From a virus, in the IMG/VR virus record IMGVR_UViG_3300025892_000050, positions 1 through 39,893 of that record: a DNA stretch of 39,893 nucleotides. The stretch is one strand, 5' to 3'. Every line of letters starts with the position of its first letter. The first letter of the stretch is position 1. The translations under genes were made by a program, and so were the position numbers. The notes beneath the pieces are model-generated. The model was not told where the DNA came from. It was given only the letters and a program-made list of their open reading frames with translations, and ran no database searches. Shown here one piece after another: positions 8,696 to 15,222 of the stretch.

Positions 8696-9217
8696 TTATT
8701 TTTTGACAACTTCCCTTCTGTAAATTGTATAATTAAAAGAAGCTGAAGCAAGTAGTTCATTAGCATCCGCAGCCATCAAATTCAAACCAGTTAATGTATT
8801 GGGTATTACATTATAGAAATGAAATCTATATAAAGGTAGGTTATAACTATCATTAATAGTCAAAAATCCATAACTATCAACACCTTCAAATCTTTCTAAA
8901 TCTTTTCTATCATTAAAACTATCAGGAAATGAAATTGCTCTTATCCAATCATGTATTTCAAAATAATTAGCAAAATCTTCCTGCACTAAAAAATTAATAT
9001 TTAATTGATCAAAAGTAGCTGAATCGGCTCCATGATAAGTTGGATTTAGTATAGTTGGAACTATTGGATTGCTTATTGATAATCCAGGTAAATTCACCTC
9101 GTTTAACGTATATGTAACATTTGGGAGAATAGAAAATACCATCTCAAAACGATTTACTTGAGAAAAATTATTATCTAAATCCCCATTGTTAATACTTAGT
9201 AATGAAGGCGCTGACAT
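8696..9217 (-). CDS. Tail-tube-like / baseplate virion protein
   Basis: The 173-residue product resembles the gp19-type tail tube fold of T4-like phages: an N-terminal FEMVFSILPNV strand, VNLPGLSIS (about 42-50), then FLVQEDFANYFEIHDWIRAI (about 75-95) followed by FPDSFNDR. Marine myophages carry several such paralogues (tail tube, tube initiator, baseplate), so the exact position is open. A strong AGGAG site precedes the ATG. It is the first gene leftward from the divergent control region and has a T4-like late box (CATAAATA) upstream, which fits late expression of a virion component. Confidence 0.65.
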   Translation of the reverse strand: MSAPSLLSINNGDLDNNFSQVNRFEMVFSILPNVTYTLNEVNLPGLSISNPIVPTILNPTYHGADSATFDQLNINFLVQEDFANYFEIHDWIRAISFPDSFNDRKDLERFEGVDSYGFLTINDSYNLPLYRFHFYNVIPNTLTGLNLMAADANELLASASFNYTIYRREVVKK

Positions 9218-9254
9218 GAATTCTCCTAATTTATTTAATATTTTGAACTACTTA

Positions 9255-9262
9255 TATTTATG
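9255..9262 (-). promoter_or_regulatory. Possible late promoter box, leftward
   Basis: Minus-strand CATAAATA differs by one base from the T4 late consensus TATAAATA and lies about 38 bases before the tail-tube-like gene. Its strand and spacing fit gp55-dependent transcription. Confidence 0.4.
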
Positions 9263-9290
9263 TTTGAAAAAATACTTGATTTTTTCAAAC
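9262..9290. repeat. Perfect 12-bp inverted repeat in divergent control region
   Basis: GTTTGAAAAAAT (9262-9273), a five-base loop ACTTG, and its exact reverse complement (9279-9290). It lies between the leftward and rightward late-type boxes and overlaps a -35-like TTGATT (9276-9281). It could be an operator, or a hairpin insulating the two transcription units. Confidence 0.7.
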
Positions 9291-9311
9291 TTTTGTGGTA
9301 TTCTATAAATA
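9276..9311 (+). promoter_or_regulatory. Composite rightward promoter: -35/-10-like plus exact T4 late box
   Basis: TTGATT (9276-9281), a 17-base spacer and TATTCT (9299-9304) form a weak sigma-70-like promoter. An exact TATAAATA late consensus (9304-9311) overlaps its end. The first gene begins 44 bases further on. Confidence 0.5.
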
Positions 9312-9354
9312 GAATGTAAACTTAAATTAGCTTACTAAAATAAAATAAAGAAAT

Positions 9355-9606
9355 ATGAAACCATTTATTATACACGATTCCGATATAAAAGTCAATGTTA
9401 GTATTCGTTACTCTTCTAATTTAGAACAAAATGAAGTACAAATAATTTCAAAAAATAATGAATGTTTTATTTTTCCCGAAGAAATTGTAAAAAAAAATAT
9501 TAGCAAAAACACTTTAAAATTATTAAATGTAGATGATTTTGGAATTTTAAATAGTTTCTCTGTAATGAACACTTTTAACCAACACAAGAAAAAAAAATAT
9601 GAATAA
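9355..9606 (+). CDS. Small protein of unknown function
   Basis: The 83-residue product (start MKPFIIHDSDIKVNVSI) has alternating polar/hydrophobic residues suggesting a small beta-rich domain, with a Lys-rich tail (HKKKKYE). No known family is recognised. It is the first gene of the rightward unit, 44 bases after an exact T4 late box, and its end overlaps the next gene by eight bases, so the two are co-translated. Confidence 0.6.
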   Translation: MKPFIIHDSDIKVNVSIRYSSNLEQNEVQIISKNNECFIFPEEIVKKNISKNTLKLLNVDDFGILNSFSVMNTFNQHKKKKYE

Positions 9607-9931
9607 TTCTAAAATTTTTCAATTTTCTAAATCGGTAGCACCAATTAAATGGACTGGTGAATATGATGGAGTAAAAATAAAAGAAAAAATAGTTTATTCT
9701 GATGGTTCTGAATTAGAAATGCTACTTACTTTAAGTAATAATGATATAGATTCTATGGAAAATAAATTAAATGATTTATTTCATTTATATGAAGAGGACT
9801 ATGAAGATATAGATAAAGAAGATATTGATGATGAAAATGACAGTGTATATGTAATAGTGGAAGAAAATGGAAATTCATTTCCGATACATAAAGATGTATT
9901 GGATATATATATGGAAATGATGGAGACTTAA
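9599..9931 (+). CDS. Small acidic protein of unknown function
   Basis: The 110-residue product has a basic first half (FSKSVAPIKWTGEYDGVKIK) and a very acidic stretch (YEEDYEDIDKEDIDDENDS, about 72-91). It ends with a short segment (VYVIVEENGNSFPIHKDVLD). No family is recognised. The acidic run recalls phage proteins that mimic DNA or bind basic partners, but that is only a composition argument. It overlaps the gene before it and lies six bases from the one after it. Confidence 0.6.
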   Translation: MNNSKIFQFSKSVAPIKWTGEYDGVKIKEKIVYSDGSELEMLLTLSNNDIDSMENKLNDLFHLYEEDYEDIDKEDIDDENDSVYVIVEENGNSFPIHKDVLDIYMEMMET

Positions 9932-9937
9932 CAATAT

Positions 9938-10258
9938 ATGGGAACAAGTATGTCTGCGTTAGAAGAACTTAGAGATATTAAAAATTTATTACAAGAAATT
10001 AATTCAGGCGGAGAAACATATGTTGATTCTGCAGCGGATTATATTAATGCAAATATTATTTCTGAATTACAAAATAATCCTAATGTTAATATTTTTGAAA
10101 AGATTGATAAAGAAGGCGGAGTATATACGCAAGAAGAAGAAACTTGTATGATTATATTAGACCTACCAGAAAAATTAGTATTAGAATTATCAATGCGGGC
10201 TCATGCGAAAGAAACAACATTAATGAAATATATTGTACAGAAATTAAAGGAATGTTAA
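9938..10258 (+). CDS. Small protein with ribbon-helix-helix-like C-terminus
   Basis: The 106-residue product starts MGTSMSALEELRDIKNLL and ends with a strand-helix-helix pattern (MIILDLPEKLVLELSMRAHA then KETTLMKYIVQKLKEC). The same pattern, ILDLP/IDIP followed by two short helices, recurs in the adjacent 50-residue gene, so the two look like paralogues. This is the outline of an Arc/CopG ribbon-helix-helix DNA-binding unit, but no specific family is assigned. It could be a small regulator acting at the nearby divergent region. That is inference. Confidence 0.55.
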   Translation: MGTSMSALEELRDIKNLLQEINSGGETYVDSAADYINANIISELQNNPNVNIFEKIDKEGGVYTQEEETCMIILDLPEKLVLELSMRAHAKETTLMKYIVQKLKEC

Positions 10259-10259
10259 T

Positions 10260-10412
10260 ATGGAAGAACAGGATGAACTAGTGACTATTGATATACCTAC
10301 CGATACATTCATAGAATTAGCGTTAGAAGCACACAAAAGAGATATAAAATTAAATGATTTAATTGTTGAGATTTTAACGGATTATGCTAAAAAAGTTTTA
10401 AAAGATAAATAG
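10260..10412 (+). CDS. 50-residue ribbon-helix-helix-like protein
   Basis: An ATG at 10260 overlaps the end of the previous gene region (TTAATATGG) and opens 50 codons ending at TAG. The product begins MEEQDELVTIDIPTDTF and continues with a helix (IELALEAHKRDIKL), a second helix (NDLIVEILTDYAKK) and a Lys tail. The strand-helix-helix layout and size are typical of Arc/CopG/MetJ-type DNA-binding proteins. It matches the C-terminus of the upstream gene in pattern. Likely a DNA-binding regulator, at moderate certainty. Confidence 0.55.
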   Translation: MEEQDELVTIDIPTDTFIELALEAHKRDIKLNDLIVEILTDYAKKVLKDK

Positions 10413-10451
10413 ATATACACTCTATTAACTAACTTTTTTAACCATTTTAAA

Positions 10452-11093
10452 ATGTCCGAATTATCAAGAGAACAATTTTATGAGTGGTTATCTAAACATG
10501 AAGTTAAGATACTTGAAAAACAAAACGAACTAGATATCAAGTTAAGGTCTTTTGAAAGAGAAGTAACTGATATTAGTAAAAGAGTATTTGACGATGAACA
10601 TTTAAATCGTGAGTTTGAAACTTTTTTTTACAAAGTTATTCTTCCTAAAGTCGGGTCAATTATAGATAGAGAGAAGAATAATCATGAAAAATTGTTAGAT
10701 CATATTCATGATAAGATAGAAGAGTTGGATGGTAATACGGTTAAAAAATCAAATGTTTCAAAATATGTAGGTGCGATACTTGGAGTTGTTTTTGCCGGGG
10801 GTTTAGGTTCTGTTTGGAATTCGTTATATGATATGCAAACTAAACTGGATTCCGTGCCATTATTGAAAACCCAAGTGTCTGAAATGTTGGTTAACAATAG
10901 AGGTGTTGAAAAACAATTGTTTATCATGGAAGGCAATGTGGATTCTATGAAAGAATCTATGATTGTCATAGAAGACAAGATCATGAAAGTTTCCAGTAGA
11001 TTAAATACCGCAGAAAAAAGTATAGAAACAAATACTTTTAGCATTTCTGACGCATATTCCAAACTATCTAAAATTCTCCCTAAAAATCCCTAA
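10452..11093 (+). CDS. Membrane-anchored coiled-coil protein
   Basis: The 213-residue product has long charged helices (about 5-95), one clear membrane segment (VGAILGVVFAGGLGSVW, about 106-122) and a second coiled-coil part (about 128-205) with heptad-like spacing. No enzyme motif is present. Its TAA overlaps the ATG of the porin-like gene (TAATG), so it belongs to the same translationally coupled trio. Spanin-like, holin-associated or membrane-organising roles are possible, but none is shown. A GATAAATA sequence (10404-10411), one base off the late consensus, lies about 40 bases before it. The start has no clear ribosome site. Confidence 0.65.
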   Translation: MSELSREQFYEWLSKHEVKILEKQNELDIKLRSFEREVTDISKRVFDDEHLNREFETFFYKVILPKVGSIIDREKNNHEKLLDHIHDKIEELDGNTVKKSNVSKYVGAILGVVFAGGLGSVWNSLYDMQTKLDSVPLLKTQVSEMLVNNRGVEKQLFIMEGNVDSMKESMIVIEDKIMKVSSRLNTAEKSIETNTFSISDAYSKLSKILPKNP

Positions 11094-12241
11094 TGAAAAA
11101 AATTATACTCACACTAATCTTTTGTTTAGTGTACAGTTTATTGTACGCTGAATTGCGTTTAAATACACGTTCATGGTTAACTACTAGCTATGTAGAAACA
11201 TCAGAAAACAAAGTACCAGAAGAATATACAAATATAGAAGCTGGTTTACAACTAAATGTAGGTATAACAAAAAACTTACATTGGAATTCATTGTTTGCTT
11301 TTGAAACTGCATATGATGATGAAAGATACTTAGACTTTAACTATTCATTTGTACAAGCAGATTTTAAGAATAGAGATTTTGGTGGTGGATACCGAGTTGG
11401 TAGATTGAGTGTTCCTTTTGGATTTTGGAGTGATACAAAGTTTGCACCAGAAAGACCATTTGTTCTACAATATTATCCAACAAATATGGTATGGCAAAAT
11501 TCAAGAAAACTTTTAACATCAATTGATGGACATTCTTTATTTGGTAGATATCACATTGGAGGACTCTGTTTAGAGTTAGAATATTTAACTGGTAAAAATA
11601 CTGATTTAAGACCGAAAGAAGATTACGTACAAGATTTTGTTGGTATGGAACCAGTACAACAGAATGTTAATTATGGATATCAATTAGAAGCAAATTATCG
11701 TAGTTTTAGATATCGTCAAATAGAAAGTAGTATCACTGCTGACTTCTTTGTAACTCCAGAATTCTATAGTTTAAATCCATTTATACCAGATAGTCAAAAA
11801 ACATATAAAGAAGTTGATTTAAATTATATTTACAGATACAATGCTGCAGAATACTATTGGGATAATTATATTTTTACTGTAGAAAAAATAGATAGATTAA
11901 GACAAGCTGATGGAACTGCAAATGATTTAATGCAACAGTTTTACGGATTTAGATTACCTACATCCAAACAACAGTTTTGGAATACAATGGTTCAATATCG
12001 TACTTATAAATATAAATTATGGGCAAATTACGGATTTGATAACATAGAAGATACCGAAGAAGAAACTCATAGGGGGGCTGGTGTTTCTTATGACTATCTT
12101 GATAATTTGATTCTTAAAGGTCAGTATGGTAATTCTAACGGCACACATCAATTAACGTGGAAAGAAAACAGAAGAGCAATTACAAATAATCTAAAGGAAT
12201 ACTGGGATATCTATGCGGTCTCTATTACTTACGTTTTTTAA
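11093..12241 (+). CDS. Porin-like outer-membrane beta-barrel protein
   Basis: The 382-residue product begins with a Sec signal peptide (MKKIILTLIFCLVYSLLYA, cleavage about residue 19). The rest is made of short alternating strands rich in Tyr, Phe, Trp and Asn, with turns rich in Asp/Gly, and ends ITYVF. A terminal Phe is the classical outer-membrane insertion signal. Segments such as GGGYRVGRLSVPFGFWSD resemble Porin_O_P or phosphate-porin-type barrels, but I cannot prove the subfamily. It would sit in the host outer membrane after export. The next gene encodes a secreted PBP-like protein, suggesting an uptake module. It has no visible ribosome site and is coupled to the gene before it. Confidence 0.75.
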   Translation: MKKIILTLIFCLVYSLLYAELRLNTRSWLTTSYVETSENKVPEEYTNIEAGLQLNVGITKNLHWNSLFAFETAYDDERYLDFNYSFVQADFKNRDFGGGYRVGRLSVPFGFWSDTKFAPERPFVLQYYPTNMVWQNSRKLLTSIDGHSLFGRYHIGGLCLELEYLTGKNTDLRPKEDYVQDFVGMEPVQQNVNYGYQLEANYRSFRYRQIESSITADFFVTPEFYSLNPFIPDSQKTYKEVDLNYIYRYNAAEYYWDNYIFTVEKIDRLRQADGTANDLMQQFYGFRLPTSKQQFWNTMVQYRTYKYKLWANYGFDNIEDTEEETHRGAGVSYDYLDNLILKGQYGNSNGTHQLTWKENRRAITNNLKEYWDIYAVSITYVF

Positions 12242-12662
12242 TTTAGCAGTAGCTTTTTTATTAACAACTACAACTATACAAGCTCAAAATTCTATAGCCG
12301 TTCATCCTCAGAATAAACTAACACAAGTTGAGGGTGAAGAACTTATGTATTTTTTGGAAGGTAGAACAGATACTATTCAAGGTGTTCAAACAACTTTAGT
12401 CATTGTTTTATATGGTAAAGATTCAACTTTATTAGATTCGGTAGTACGTGAAATATCCGTTTTACCTCCACATCTTCTTAAAAGAAAAATAGAAGAAAAG
12501 ATTGCCAGAGGACAACTAGAACAAGTTGAAGTTAAAGCAACAACTATGGATTCATATCGTTATGTTTTGGGAAATAGAAATGCAATTGCACTTAGTAATG
12601 AAGATACAGCTGGACTAGCTGATATCATTGGACTAAAATTAATTCCTATACAGGTCAACTAA
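12213..12662 (+). CDS. Secreted PBP-like (PstS-like fragment) protein
   Basis: The 149-residue product has a Sec signal peptide (MRSLLLTFFNLAVAFLL..., cleavage after IQA at residue 24). The mature part starts SIAVHPQNKL and continues through EELMYFLEGRTDTIQG to RNAIALSN and GLKLIPI. This series recalls short one-lobe phosphate-binding-like (PBP_like) proteins, where VHPxN and the G(K/R) segment follow in the same order. It lacks the length of full PstS. The gene starts inside the last 29 bases of the porin-like gene, so both are expressed together. Phosphate capture in the periplasm is the leading guess; other small anions are possible. Confidence 0.55.
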   Translation: MRSLLLTFFNLAVAFLLTTTTIQAQNSIAVHPQNKLTQVEGEELMYFLEGRTDTIQGVQTTLVIVLYGKDSTLLDSVVREISVLPPHLLKRKIEEKIARGQLEQVEVKATTMDSYRYVLGNRNAIALSNEDTAGLADIIGLKLIPIQVN

Positions 12663-12678
12663 TAAACCTGCTAAATAT

Positions 12679-12686
12679 ATATAAAT
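12679..12686 (+). promoter_or_regulatory. Possible late promoter box
   Basis: TATAAATT, one base off the T4 late consensus, lies about 28 bases before a short acidic gene, in an AT-rich gap after the secreted protein gene. Position fits, but the local AT bias makes chance matches likely. Confidence 0.3.
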
Positions 12687-12713
12687 TATATTTTAACTTT
12701 AATCTAACAGAAC

Positions 12714-12878
12714 ATGAAGTCATTTAAACTATTTTTAGACCAAATCACAGAAGCCGCCAAGAAAAAGAAACCAGATTTTCTTGATATAGATAAAGATGGT
12801 GATAAAGAAGAATCTATGGAGAAAGCTGCAGATGACAAAGAAGAAGATAAAAAAGATGATGATAAAAAAGATAAATGA
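12714..12878 (+). CDS. 54-residue acidic/Lys protein with D-x-D-x-D-G loop
   Basis: An ATG at 12714 opens 54 codons ending in TGA. The start (MKSFKLFLDQITEAAKKKKP) is a basic helix. It is followed by DFLDIDKDGDKEESMEKA, a D-x-D-x-D-G calcium-loop-like motif common in short proteins of marine T4-like phages, then a tail almost entirely of Lys, Asp and Glu. It overlaps the next gene by four bases (ATGA). The function is unknown. Confidence 0.6.
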   Translation: MKSFKLFLDQITEAAKKKKPDFLDIDKDGDKEESMEKAADDKEEDKKDDDKKDK

Positions 12879-13087
12879 AACGATACAGTGAATTCTGGGA
12901 AGTTATCCTAGAGAAATCCTTATCTAAAAGTCAACAAAGACTAATGGGTATGGTATACGCCTATAAAAAAGGCCGAATGAAAGATGCTTCTGATGAAGTA
13001 AAAAAGATAGCTAAAGGTATGTCTATGAAAGATGCAAAGAAATTTGCATCTACTAAACATAAAGATTTGCCAGAGTATAAAAAATAA
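12875..13087 (+). CDS. DUF3008-like small protein
   Basis: The 70-residue product contains LSKSQQRLMGMVYAYKKGRM and later MSMKDAKKFASTKHKDLPE. I recognise these as the pattern of the DUF3008 family, a small basic protein of unknown role found in marine phages and bacteria. It is coupled to the preceding acidic gene by an ATGA overlap, which might indicate a charge-complementary pair, though that is inference. It ends the unit; a gap of about 130 bases before purE follows. Confidence 0.75.
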   Translation: MKRYSEFWEVILEKSLSKSQQRLMGMVYAYKKGRMKDASDEVKKIAKGMSMKDAKKFASTKHKDLPEYKK

Positions 13088-13150
13088 TACTTGACTTCTT
13101 ATAATTTATTAGCCGCTTAATTTATATAAAAAAATATCAATGTATTTTTT

Positions 13151-13204
13151 ATGAGATTGTAATTTTTTATAAATGTTAATCTTCTTTTATAGTTGAAGAT
13201 TTTT
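13151..13204 (+). promoter_or_regulatory. purE leader: late-like box and hairpin
   Basis: The 13088-13221 gap contains a TATAAATG box (13168-13175, one base off the late consensus) and a 7-bp hairpin AATCTTC (13178-13184) / GAAGATT (13195-13201) followed by T residues, just before the purE ribosome site. A 13-base sequence ATGAGATTGTAAT (13151-13163) recurs before purD. The hairpin could be a weak terminator or attenuator. No PurR box or purine riboswitch was recognised. Confidence 0.35.
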
Positions 13205-13221
13205 AATTGAAAGGAAATGAC

Positions 13222-13755
13222 ATGTTAAATCCGATTGTTAGTGTTGTTATGGGAAGTAAAAGTGATTGGGATATCATGAAACCCGCATGTGACACACTCC
13301 AAGAATATAATATTCCCCACGAAAAAAAAATTCTATCCGCACATAGAACACCTTTGAAAATGGCTACATATGCTAAAAATGCTATTCAAAATGGATTTAA
13401 AGTAATTATTGCCGGTGCTGGTGGAGCAGCACATTTACCAGGAATGTTTGCTGCATTAACTACAATTCCTGTAATCGGTGTTCCAGTAAGAACCTCTACT
13501 GCTGAAGGATTGGATAGTTTATTATCTATTGTGCAAATGCCAAGAGGTGTGCCTGTCGCAACAGTAGCGATTAACAATTCTAAAAATGCGGCTCTTTTAT
13601 CTCTTCAAATATTAGCACTAAACAATACTACACTTCATCAAAAATTAATTTCCGAAAGAGTAAAGCAAGAAAAAGATATAGACATTATTAATTCTGAATT
13701 TAATACTTATTATGAAGATGGAAATGTTACTGTAGTTGATAATAATATATTTTAA
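13222..13755 (+). CDS. purE: N5-carboxyaminoimidazole ribonucleotide mutase (PurE class I)
   Basis: PurE converts N5-CAIR to CAIR, the sixth step of IMP synthesis. The 177-residue protein shows the class I core: [12 protein letters not shown] near the N-terminus, [29 protein letters not shown] and [19 protein letters not shown]. These bind the substrate phosphate and imidazole. I chose ATG 13222 because AAGGA lies six bases before it; a TTG at 13207 gives a five-residue extension without support. It is the first gene of the purine operon. The C-terminal 20 residues are more divergent than the core. No PurK gene is visible, so substrate would come from the host. Confidence 0.95.
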   Translation: MLNPIVSVVMGSKSDWDIMKPACDTLQEYNIPHEKKILSAHRTPLKMATYAKNAIQNGFKVIIAGAGGAAHLPGMFAALTTIPVIGVPVRTSTAEGLDSLLSIVQMPRGVPVATVAINNSKNAALLSLQILALNNTTLHQKLISERVKQEKDIDIINSEFNTYYEDGNVTVVDNNIF

Positions 13756-13775
13756 TATACATATGAGATTGTAAT

Positions 13776-15143
13776 GTGAGAGTAAAAATTGTAGGAAATG
13801 GTGGCAGAGAATCTGCAATAAAATGGAAATTAACAAAACATTGTCATGAAATTGTAAATGATTTGCAAGAATTAACTGTCGTAGGTCCTGAAGGACCTAT
13901 TGCAGATGGTATTGCCGATAGACATGGTTTCATAAGAATAGTTGCGCCTAGTATGCTTGCGGCTAGATTAGAATCTAGTAAATTGTGGGCCAAACAGTTT
14001 ATGCAACGATGGGATATACCCACTGCAAGATGGATGACGTATACTAGAAATCCTGATGGTATGAATCAAGCGTTGCTTGACCTTGATATCATGCGTAATA
14101 ATCGTTCCCACAAAATTATAAGTATTAAACCACTAGATTTAGAAAATCCATATTATCCAGTAGTAATAAAAGAAGATGGACTTTGTGGAGGAAAGGGAGT
14201 AGTAATTGCAAGAACTCAAGAAGAAGCTTGGAGGAATATTCCACCTATCTTTATTAATAATATTTTTAAATCTTCTTCTAATAAAGTATTATTTGAAGAC
14301 TATGTATTTGGTTTTGAAGCAAGTTGTTTTGTCATGTCAGACGGAGATAGCTATAAAATATTACCATTTTGTAAAGATTATAAAAGAATAAATGATGGTG
14401 ATGAAGGACCAAATACAGGCGGAATGGGTGCTATTGCTCCACATCCACTTGTCACTGATAAAATGAAAAAAAGAATAGAAGATACTATTATAAAACCTAC
14501 ATTAAATGGAATGCGTTTAGAAGGTTGTAGATATAAAGGAATATTATATATAGGATTAATGATAAATGAAAATGGTCCTTTTGTCTTAGAATATAATGTT
14601 AGATTTGGAGACCCTGAATGTCAAGTACTAATGATGCTTATGAAAGATGACTTAGCTCCGTATTTAAAGGCAATTTCTGAAGGAACATTAGATAATTTAC
14701 CCGACCCAAAATTTCATGAAGGATATGCTATTACAGTTTCTTTATGTTCACAAGGATATCCTCAAAAATATGAACATGGTTATTGCATTGAAGGTTTAGA
14801 TAAAATTGATAATAGTGTTCAAGTATTTCACGCGGGAACCGTATTTGATGAACAATCTCAAAAATACAAAACAAATGGTGGAAGAGTATTAAATGTAACA
14901 ACATTTGAAAAAACACTTGACAAAGCTAGAGAAAACGTGTATAATGCAGTGAATAAAATCAATTTTGATAATATGATCTACAGAAAGGACATAGGCAAAA
15001 ATGAAAAAAGTGGCAATTCAAACAAAGCTTCGGAGTGGAATCAAAGACGTAGAAGGGGAAACAATACTGAACTCCGTAGGAAAAGATTTAAAAATCACTC
15101 ACATTTCCGTAGGGGAGATTTATTATCTAGAAATAGAGAATGA
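13776..15143 (+). CDS. purD: Glycinamide ribonucleotide synthetase with shortened N-domain and out-of-frame tail
   Basis: PurD joins phosphoribosylamine and glycine with ATP (step 2). The N-terminus VKIVGNGGRESAIKWK, an ATP-grasp core (KEDGLCGGKGVVIA, FEDYVFGFEASCFVMSDGDS, EGPNTGGMGAIAPHP, LEYNVRFGDPECQVLMM) and C-terminal GGRVLNV...YRKDIGK are clear. About 45 residues of the usual N-domain are missing between KWK and TVVGPEGP. The normal end is near DIGK, but the frame continues for about 45 Arg-rich residues inside purS. One extra A in the run at 14997-15001 would give DIGKK-stop. The start is GTG; an ATG at 13774 is followed at once by a stop. The tail is probably not functional. Confidence 0.88.
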   Translation: MRVKIVGNGGRESAIKWKLTKHCHEIVNDLQELTVVGPEGPIADGIADRHGFIRIVAPSMLAARLESSKLWAKQFMQRWDIPTARWMTYTRNPDGMNQALLDLDIMRNNRSHKIISIKPLDLENPYYPVVIKEDGLCGGKGVVIARTQEEAWRNIPPIFINNIFKSSSNKVLFEDYVFGFEASCFVMSDGDSYKILPFCKDYKRINDGDEGPNTGGMGAIAPHPLVTDKMKKRIEDTIIKPTLNGMRLEGCRYKGILYIGLMINENGPFVLEYNVRFGDPECQVLMMLMKDDLAPYLKAISEGTLDNLPDPKFHEGYAITVSLCSQGYPQKYEHGYCIEGLDKIDNSVQVFHAGTVFDEQSQKYKTNGGRVLNVTTFEKTLDKARENVYNAVNKINFDNMIYRKDIGKNEKSGNSNKASEWNQRRRRGNNTELRRKRFKNHSHFRRGDLLSRNRE

Positions 15144-15222
15144 TGCTGACGTTGATGATATTGCTAAAAAACTTTTTGTAAACGAATTACTCTATGATTA
15201 TGAAGTAAAATATGTTGACTAA
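15001..15222 (+). CDS. purS: Phosphoribosylformylglycinamidine synthase, PurS subunit
   Basis: The 73-residue protein has the PurS pattern: IQTKLRSGIKDVEGETILNS near the N-terminus, ISVGEIYYLEIEND in the middle and VNELLYDYEV near the end. PurS bridges PurL and PurQ and passes ammonia in the small-subunit FGAM synthase of Gram-positive and cyanobacterial type, unlike the single large PurL of enterobacteria. Its ATG lies within the purD frame and its end overlaps purL by 11 bases. The bicistronic overlap implies tight translational coupling. Confidence 0.9.
   Translation: MKKVAIQTKLRSGIKDVEGETILNSVGKDLKITHISVGEIYYLEIENDADVDDIAKKLFVNELLYDYEVKYVD

Noticed and set aside
10413-10451. Pho box before the membrane/porin/PBP-like trio
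   Set aside because: No CTGTCAT-type direct repeats are present, so phosphate control is not supported by the sequence.
12005-12012. Exact TATAAATA on the plus strand
   Set aside because: It lies inside the porin-like coding frame (TYKYKL) with no gene start nearby.
13091-13130. TTGACT with nearby TATAAT as a promoter for purE
   Set aside because: The two boxes are only four bases apart and no -10 lies at 15-18 bases, so it does not form a sigma-70 promoter.
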